A DNA stretch of 10,943 bases from Anaerolineaceae bacterium UBA700. Lineage in GTDB: Bacteria > Chloroflexota > Anaerolineae > Anaerolineales > Anaerolineaceae. The notes beneath the pieces are model-generated. The model saw only the letters and a program-made list of their open reading frames with translations, ran no database searches and was not told the DNA's origin. Positions 7,135 through 10,943 of this stretch are shown one piece after another. Position numbers and translations under genes: made by a program. The DNA is taken from NCBI GenBank assembly GCA_002298885.1, contig DBMK01000311.1, positions 1 to 10,943 on the forward strand, in the 5' to 3' direction. Positions within the stretch are counted from its first letter, which is position 1. Each line of letters opens with the position of its first letter.

Positions 7135-7139
7135 ACTGC

Positions 7140-7607
7140 ATGACAGAAATGAAAACCATTGTTGTTGGGCTGGGAAACCCGATGTTGGGCGACGACGGGG
7201 TGGGCTGGCGTGTGGTTGGACAGTTGAAAGAGCAGGCAGGGGTTGCTGGGGTTGAGATCGATGCCCTGGCGGCTGGAGGGCTGAGCCTGATGGAGCGCCT
7301 GCTCGGCTTTGACCGGGCGATCATCGTGGATGCATCGGACCTGGGCGACGCGGAGATAGGGAGCTTACGCCAGTTTAGGCTGGATGACCTCCCTGATCCA
7401 AATACGGGTCATCTCGGGTCCTCGCACGAGACGAACCTGCAGACTGCTTTAAGAATTGGCCGCCTTTCCGGCGCACTCCTGCCCGAGGAAGTGATCGTGG
7501 TGGCGATCGAGACCTCGCATGTGTATGATTTTTCAGATTCACTCAGCCCGAAGGTGACGGAGGCTGTTCCCAAAGCGGTCGAGTTGATTTTAAGCCTGTT
7601 GGATTGA
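7140..7607 (+). CDS. [NiFe]-hydrogenase maturation protease (HybD/HycI family, M52)
   Basis: This 155-residue cytosolic endopeptidase belongs to the family that trims the C-terminal peptide from the large subunit of [NiFe] hydrogenases after nickel insertion, allowing the active site to close. The N-terminus shows the family signature, GLGNPMLGDDGVGW (10-23). The three acidic/His positions that bind nickel in E. coli HybD (Glu16, Asp62, His93) have good counterparts here in Asp19 of GDDGVG, Asp64 of IIVDAS and His96 of SSHETN. Length is typical (about 150-165). The ATG with GGAG upstream begins MTEMKTIVVGLGNP, as in the family. No hydrogenase structural gene or hyp gene is nearby, so it is an orphan acting on subunits encoded elsewhere, possibly a cytosolic group 3-type enzyme. 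It is divergent from a cyclase gene and convergent with pfk with only 14 bp between stops. The family is secure; the target hydrogenase is unknown. Confidence 0.88.
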   Translation: MTEMKTIVVGLGNPMLGDDGVGWRVVGQLKEQAGVAGVEIDALAAGGLSLMERLLGFDRAIIVDASDLGDAEIGSLRQFRLDDLPDPNTGHLGSSHETNLQTALRIGRLSGALLPEEVIVVAIETSHVYDFSDSLSPKVTEAVPKAVELILSLLD

Positions 7608-7621
7608 TCGATCAGCATTCC

Positions 7622-9835
7622 TCAAGATAACAAGCGCACCAGGGGGCGCAGGCTGAGCCACCACTGCTCTTTGGGGCGGAAATGGGCCGCGTCGATCAGG
7701 CGCGGCATATCTTCCAGGTTGAAGATTTGGATGTGCCCGCCCTGGATGCCGATGAAGGCGCCGGCGGCGCTGTTCTTTTCGGCTTCTTCGCTCAAAAACT
7801 GGATGCAGCGGGTGGCGAGGCGGATGGCCTGGATGCGGTCGAACGGCGAGGGGTTGCCGCCCTGCTGCATATGGCCCAGGATGGCCTGGCGCACGTCGAA
7901 GAGGTTCTGGCTTTCTTCCTCAAACAAGGCGCACATGAAGTTGGTCGTATACAGATGGTTAGCCTGCTCGTTACGAATCAACAGGCTGAGGCGCTTCCCC
8001 TGCTTAAATTCGTCGATCATGTGTCTCAGGTCGGTCTCAAGATCTCCCAGGGTAACGCCCTCTTCATTGAGGTAGACCCGCTCTGCGCCGGTTGCCAGGC
8101 CGCTCATCAAAGCCAGGTAACCGCAGTTATGGCCCATTACCTCGACCACGAAGCAGCGGCGATCGGCCACTGCCGACTGCTTGATCTTGTCCACGACTTC
8201 AACGATCGTGTTAAGGGCAGTGTCGGCGCCGATACTCAATTCGGTGCCGGGCAGGTTGTTGTCAATGCTCGCCGGAAGGCAGATAATCGGGATATTGAAG
8301 GCGGGGAACGTGCCGCGTTCGGAATACAGCTTGTAGGCGGCTTCGTAGGCGGACCAGCCGCCGATCACCAGCAGGCCCTCGATGCCCTTTTCATCCAGGG
8401 TGCGGGCGATGGCGTACAGTTCCTTACCGCCGGGCACTTTACGGCTGACGCCGAGCTGCGACCCGCCCATTGAGCCCCAGCCGTGAACACTCATCCAACC
8501 GAACTCCTCGAGCTGGCCAAAGATCAGCCCTTCGAAGCCGTTGCGCACGGCCATGACCGAGTGACCCTGGTCGATGGCCATGCGTACGGCGGCGCGCACT
8601 GCGGTATTCATGCCCGGGGCAGGCGCGCCCTCGGTGAGCACCGCCAGGCGCAGGCGGCGGCGCTCGGGTTGGGGAGGGTGCGGCAGGGCGCGAATGAGGG
8701 TACGCAGGGTGCGGAACTGCTCGGTGAAACTGCCGCCGCGCAGCTCCATGGCGCGCTCATAATTGCGGGCGGCAATCGCCTCGGCCACGGAGCGCGTTTT
8801 TTCGACGCATTCCATCAACGGCAGGTGGGTGATACGGTTATATCGCATGCCGATCAACTGCGGCTCTGTCTCCGGAGAGGCGTTCAGCAGCTCCTCGACG
8901 GCCGAATTCCCGACCAGGGTGCTCATCCAACGGTCAAAGGCGCTCGGCGCGCCGCCGCGCTGGATATGCCCCAGGATGGTCACCCGGGCATCCTCGCCCA
9001 GCCGTTCTTCCAACACTTTACAAACGTGGTCGCTGGTGATCGGATTCCCGTAACGATCGCGGGCGCCCTCAGCGACAACCACGATACTGTGGCGCCGCCC
9101 GGCGGCGCGGCCGGCTGCCAGCACTTCGCACATCTTGGCTTCCCAATCGTCCGTGTCGGGCGGGCTCTCAGGGATCAAGACCCAATGAGCCGTGCCGGCC
9201 AGACTGCTCATCAGGGCCAGGTAGCCGCAGTTGCGCCCCATCACCTCGACGACGAAGGTGCGCTGGTGGCTGGCAGCCGTACTGCCGATCTGGTCAAGTG
9301 CGGCGGTGATACGCTGTAGGGCGGTATCTGCGCCGATGGTCATATCCGTGCCGTAAAAATCGTTGTCAATCGAGCCGACGAGCCCAACGATGGCCAGATA
9401 GGGGTGCTGGGCAGCCGTTTCAGCGGTAACCTGGCCCTGGTCTACCAATTCCTTGGTCAGGCCGGTCCATTCCTGGCGGAAGAGGTTGGCGCCGGTCAGA
9501 CTGCCGTCGCCGCCGATGACCACAAGGCGGTCGATGCCGCGCTCGAGCAGGTTCTTCGCTGCCAGCAGCCGCCCTTCACGGGTGCGGAAAGCGGCGCAGC
9601 GCGCCGTGCCGATGATGGTTCCGCCGCGTTGCATGATCCCGCCGACGGAGTTCCAATCCAATTCCTGGATGCGGTCCCCACCGTCGAGCATGCCCTGGTA
9701 GCCCTCATAGATGGCGAAGACACGCGCCCCGCGACTGAGCGCCGAGCGCACCACCGCTCGCAGGACGGCATTCATGCCCGGCGCATCCCCTCCGCTGGTG
9801 AGGACGCCGATTACCTTGGAATCTGCTGGCGCCAT
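7622..9835 (-). CDS. pfkA: Double-domain, eukaryote-like ATP-dependent 6-phosphofructokinase
   Basis: It is predicted to phosphorylate fructose 6-phosphate to fructose 1,6-bisphosphate, the committed step of glycolysis, in the cytosol. At 737 residues it is twice the usual bacterial PfkA (about 320) and near animal/fungal PFK (about 750-780 per subunit). The N-terminal half (1-385) keeps the full site: GGDAPGMN (15-22), Arg79, GGDGS (108-112), SIDND (155-159, catalytic Asp157), GTD (162-164), MGR (199-201), Glu256, and GHIQRGG (289-295). Gly111 in GGDGS and Gly154 before SIDND indicate ATP rather than pyrophosphate as donor. After a Pro-rich linker (384-390) the second half has GAPAPGMN (403-410) but GGWSA instead of GGDGS (492-496), SIDNN (523-527), MGH (567-569) and GHMQQGG (654-660), so it is probably catalytically dead and regulatory. 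These C-half changes match those of eukaryotic PFK. AAAAAGGGG lies 6 nt before ATG 9833-9835 and overlaps the stop of gap 13 bp upstream, indicating co-transcription with gap. Confidence 0.93.
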   Translation of the reverse strand: MAPADSKVIGVLTSGGDAPGMNAVLRAVVRSALSRGARVFAIYEGYQGMLDGGDRIQELDWNSVGGIMQRGGTIIGTARCAAFRTREGRLLAAKNLLERGIDRLVVIGGDGSLTGANLFRQEWTGLTKELVDQGQVTAETAAQHPYLAIVGLVGSIDNDFYGTDMTIGADTALQRITAALDQIGSTAASHQRTFVVEVMGRNCGYLALMSSLAGTAHWVLIPESPPDTDDWEAKMCEVLAAGRAAGRRHSIVVVAEGARDRYGNPITSDHVCKVLEERLGEDARVTILGHIQRGGAPSAFDRWMSTLVGNSAVEELLNASPETEPQLIGMRYNRITHLPLMECVEKTRSVAEAIAARNYERAMELRGGSFTEQFRTLRTLIRALPHPPQPERRRLRLAVLTEGAPAPGMNTAVRAAVRMAIDQGHSVMAVRNGFEGLIFGQLEEFGWMSVHGWGSMGGSQLGVSRKVPGGKELYAIARTLDEKGIEGLLVIGGWSAYEAAYKLYSERGTFPAFNIPIICLPASIDNNLPGTELSIGADTALNTIVEVVDKIKQSAVADRRCFVVEVMGHNCGYLALMSGLATGAERVYLNEEGVTLGDLETDLRHMIDEFKQGKRLSLLIRNEQANHLYTTNFMCALFEEESQNLFDVRQAILGHMQQGGNPSPFDRIQAIRLATRCIQFLSEEAEKNSAAGAFIGIQGGHIQIFNLEDMPRLIDAAHFRPKEQWWLSLRPLVRLLS

Positions 9836-9848
9836 GCCTGACCCCTTT

Positions 9849-10847
9849 TTACCCGGCTAACCGGGCTGCTTCCTCGGCTAAACGGGTAGAATAGCCCATT
9901 TCGTTGTCATACCAGGAGGCCACCGAGAGCATAATGCCGCCCTGCACGGTGGTCAAAGGCAAGTCGATGAGCGCTGAATGTGGGTCGCCGAGGATGCGCG
10001 ACGAAGCCCACTCCTCCTCAAGCACAGCCATCACCCCCTTGAGCGGCGAGGTAGCGGCGGCTTTGCGGAAAGCGTCATTGACCTCGTCCACGGTCACCGG
10101 ACGGCTGGTAATCAAGTTCAATTCGGCGATGGAGCCGGTGCGGGTGGGGACGCGGTAAGCCTTGCCGGTAACCTTTAGATCCTTCCAGATAAACTGGAGG
10201 GCACGGGCCGCGCCGGAAGAGGAAGGGATAATGTTTTCTGTGGCAGCCCACGAGTCGCGGCGATCCTTCATTGGCTGGTCGGTTAGCGATTGTGTATTTG
10301 TATAGGAGTGTATGGTGGAGAACAATCCGTACTGGATGCCGAAGTTTTCTAAGACCACCTTGATAACCGGGGCCAGGGCATTGGTGGTGCAACTGGCCAT
10401 GCTGATGATTTTATGCTTTGCCGGGTCGAACTGGTCGAGGTTGATCCCCGGCAGGAGGACCGCGTCGCAGTCCTGCAGGGTCTTGCTGGCCGCGCTGATC
10501 AGGACGCGCTTTGCGCCGGCATCCAGGTCGGCCTGGGCGACGGGCCGGGTGGTGGCGCGGCCGGTGCAGTCGATCACAAGGTCGACGTCCAGCGCTTTCC
10601 AATCCGGCAAGGCCTTAGTCGAGTCGAAGAAGGGGATCTCGCGCCCGCCGATCACGAATCCTTTGGCGTTCGTCTTCACCTCTTCGTGCCAGCGACCGTA
10701 ATTACTGTCGACTTCGAACAAAGCTGCCAGCGTTGGCAGGTCTTTTATATCTGAGATCGACACCGGAGTGAACAGATGATTGTCCAATGCGGCCTTCATC
10801 AGCGAACGGCCGATACGACCGAAACCGTGAATAGCAATTCTAGCCAT
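9849..10847 (-). CDS. gap: Type I glyceraldehyde-3-phosphate dehydrogenase
   Basis: The 332-residue cytosolic enzyme oxidises and phosphorylates glyceraldehyde 3-phosphate to 1,3-bisphosphoglycerate with NAD+. The N-terminal Rossmann domain has GFGRIGR (8-14), and Asp33 in SISDIKD fits NAD+ preference. The catalytic loop is ASCTTNALAP, with nucleophile Cys153; the activating His180 is in TIHSYTN. Phosphate-binding SSSGAA (209-214) and RVPT (232-235) follow, and the usual C-terminal SWYDNEMGYS is at 311-320. Length is typical. It differs from GapA-type enzymes in TTNALAP (second Cys replaced by Ala), SSSGAA for TTTGAA, and VPTRTGSIAELN for the common VPTPNVSVVDL; TGS-x-x-EL variants occur in other bacterial GAPDHs. 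The start ATG has AAAGGAG (10855-10861) 7 nt upstream, a strong site fitting high expression. It is the first gene of a gap-pfk pair. A paralogous role such as gluconeogenic GAPDH or erythrose-4-phosphate dehydrogenase is less likely given the pfk partner. Confidence 0.93.
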   Translation of the reverse strand: MARIAIHGFGRIGRSLMKAALDNHLFTPVSISDIKDLPTLAALFEVDSNYGRWHEEVKTNAKGFVIGGREIPFFDSTKALPDWKALDVDLVIDCTGRATTRPVAQADLDAGAKRVLISAASKTLQDCDAVLLPGINLDQFDPAKHKIISMASCTTNALAPVIKVVLENFGIQYGLFSTIHSYTNTQSLTDQPMKDRRDSWAATENIIPSSSGAARALQFIWKDLKVTGKAYRVPTRTGSIAELNLITSRPVTVDEVNDAFRKAAATSPLKGVMAVLEEEWASSRILGDPHSALIDLPLTTVQGGIMLSVASWYDNEMGYSTRLAEEAARLAG

Positions 10848-10859
10848 TTTTGAACTCCT

Positions 10860-10919
10860 TTCTAAATTTCCTGGTTCTATTTTAGCGCAATCCGATGAAT
10901 ATTCTTTAGAAATTTAGAA
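10860..10919. repeat. TTTAGAA boxes flanking the gap promoter region
   Basis: TTTAGAA occurs twice in tandem with 8-bp period (10905-10911, 10913-10919) and once inverted (TTCTAAA, 10860-10866). The outer copies belong to an exact 11-bp inverted repeat, 10860-10870 (TTCTAAATTTC) against 10909-10919, with a 38-bp spacer that contains the candidate -10 of gap. The left arm touches the Shine-Dalgarno. This fits operator boxes for a repressor, although A/T-rich sequence makes chance repeats easier. Confidence 0.45.
10879..10884 (-). promoter_or_regulatory. Candidate -10 element of the gap-pfk operon
   Basis: On the - strand this reads TAAAAT (5/6 to TATAAT), 31 bp before the gap ATG, giving a leader of about 25 nt that includes AAAGGAG. 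No convincing -35 hexamer lies 16-18 bp upstream. The remaining bases to the window end are A/T-rich and show nothing else but the TTTAGAA boxes. Confidence 0.4.
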
Positions 10920-10943
10920 TTAATAAATTTAGCCGTCCGCATG

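Noticed and set aside
7050..7139. GTG at 7050 as start of the hydrogenase protease
   Set aside because: It lies upstream of the candidate -10 element, has no fitting Shine-Dalgarno spacing advantage, and adds 30 residues before the family's normal N-terminus; ATG 7140 has GGAG 5 nt upstream.
7682..8473. Long open reading frame on the + strand inside pfk
   Set aside because: It is fully antisense to a gene with clear family motifs, shows no recognisable domain, and is explained by G+C-rich codon bias of the - strand gene.
8483..9319. Second long + strand reading frame antisense to pfk
   Set aside because: Composition is rich in His, Gly, Ala and Gln, as expected of a mirror of a coding strand; no ribosome site or family match.
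7622..9835. Pyrophosphate-dependent phosphofructokinase
   Set aside because: PPi enzymes carry Asp in place of the second Gly of GGDGS and Lys before TIDND; here the N-half has GGDGS and Gly before SIDND.
7622..9835. Assembly artefact joining two adjacent pfk genes
   Set aside because: The reading frame is continuous through a Pro-rich linker and the second half is degenerate in a functionally coherent way, not a copy of the first.

Overview
The window looks like chromosomal DNA of moderately high G+C from a free-living bacterium, most likely a member of the Chloroflexota (Anaerolineae-like). This placement is an inference. It rests on a secreted protein with a YYLPLI segment just after its signal peptide followed by a PTxx linker, a style I associate with Anaerolineae surface proteins, and on the general gene content. 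There is no rRNA, tRNA, CRISPR array or recognisable insertion sequence. The sequence holds seven protein-coding genes.

Layout. Positions 1-45 form a perfect 16-bp hairpin of unknown ownership. Next, on the + strand, come a secreted PQQ-like beta-propeller protein with a C-terminal OB-fold-like domain (126-2243), a strong intrinsic terminator (2257-2292) and a 12-TM major facilitator transporter (2316-3479). A 19-bp hairpin (3485-3528) then separates the transporter from two convergent genes. These are two tandem paralogous cytosolic diguanylate cyclases with TPR sensor domains on the - strand (3543-5192 and 5250-6929), both with intact GGEEF and RxxD sites. A 210-bp divergent intergenic region (6930-7139) follows, then a solitary [NiFe]-hydrogenase maturation protease on the + strand (7140-7607). 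It converges with 14 bp spacing on a - strand glycolytic pair transcribed gap then pfk: glyceraldehyde-3-phosphate dehydrogenase (9849-10847) and a 737-residue phosphofructokinase (7622-9835). The last 96 bases are the gap promoter region, with repeated TTTAGAA boxes.

How the genes may work together. The two cyclases probably convert separate TPR-sensed cytosolic signals into c-di-GMP, with product inhibition. The gap-pfk pair is a compact glycolytic operon in which the pfk ribosome binding site overlaps the gap stop codon. The hydrogenase protease must act on hydrogenase subunits encoded elsewhere.

The most unusual item is the phosphofructokinase. It is a head-to-tail fusion of two PFK domains with a complete catalytic site in the N-terminal half and a degenerate one in the C-terminal half, at motif level matching the animal/fungal enzyme rather than the usual ~320-residue bacterial PfkA. 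I see no defence island, mobile element or clearly novel multi-gene system. The other points of interest are the propeller-OB fusion, a possible leaderless start for one cyclase, a transporter start placed directly behind a terminator, and the repeat boxes upstream of gap.
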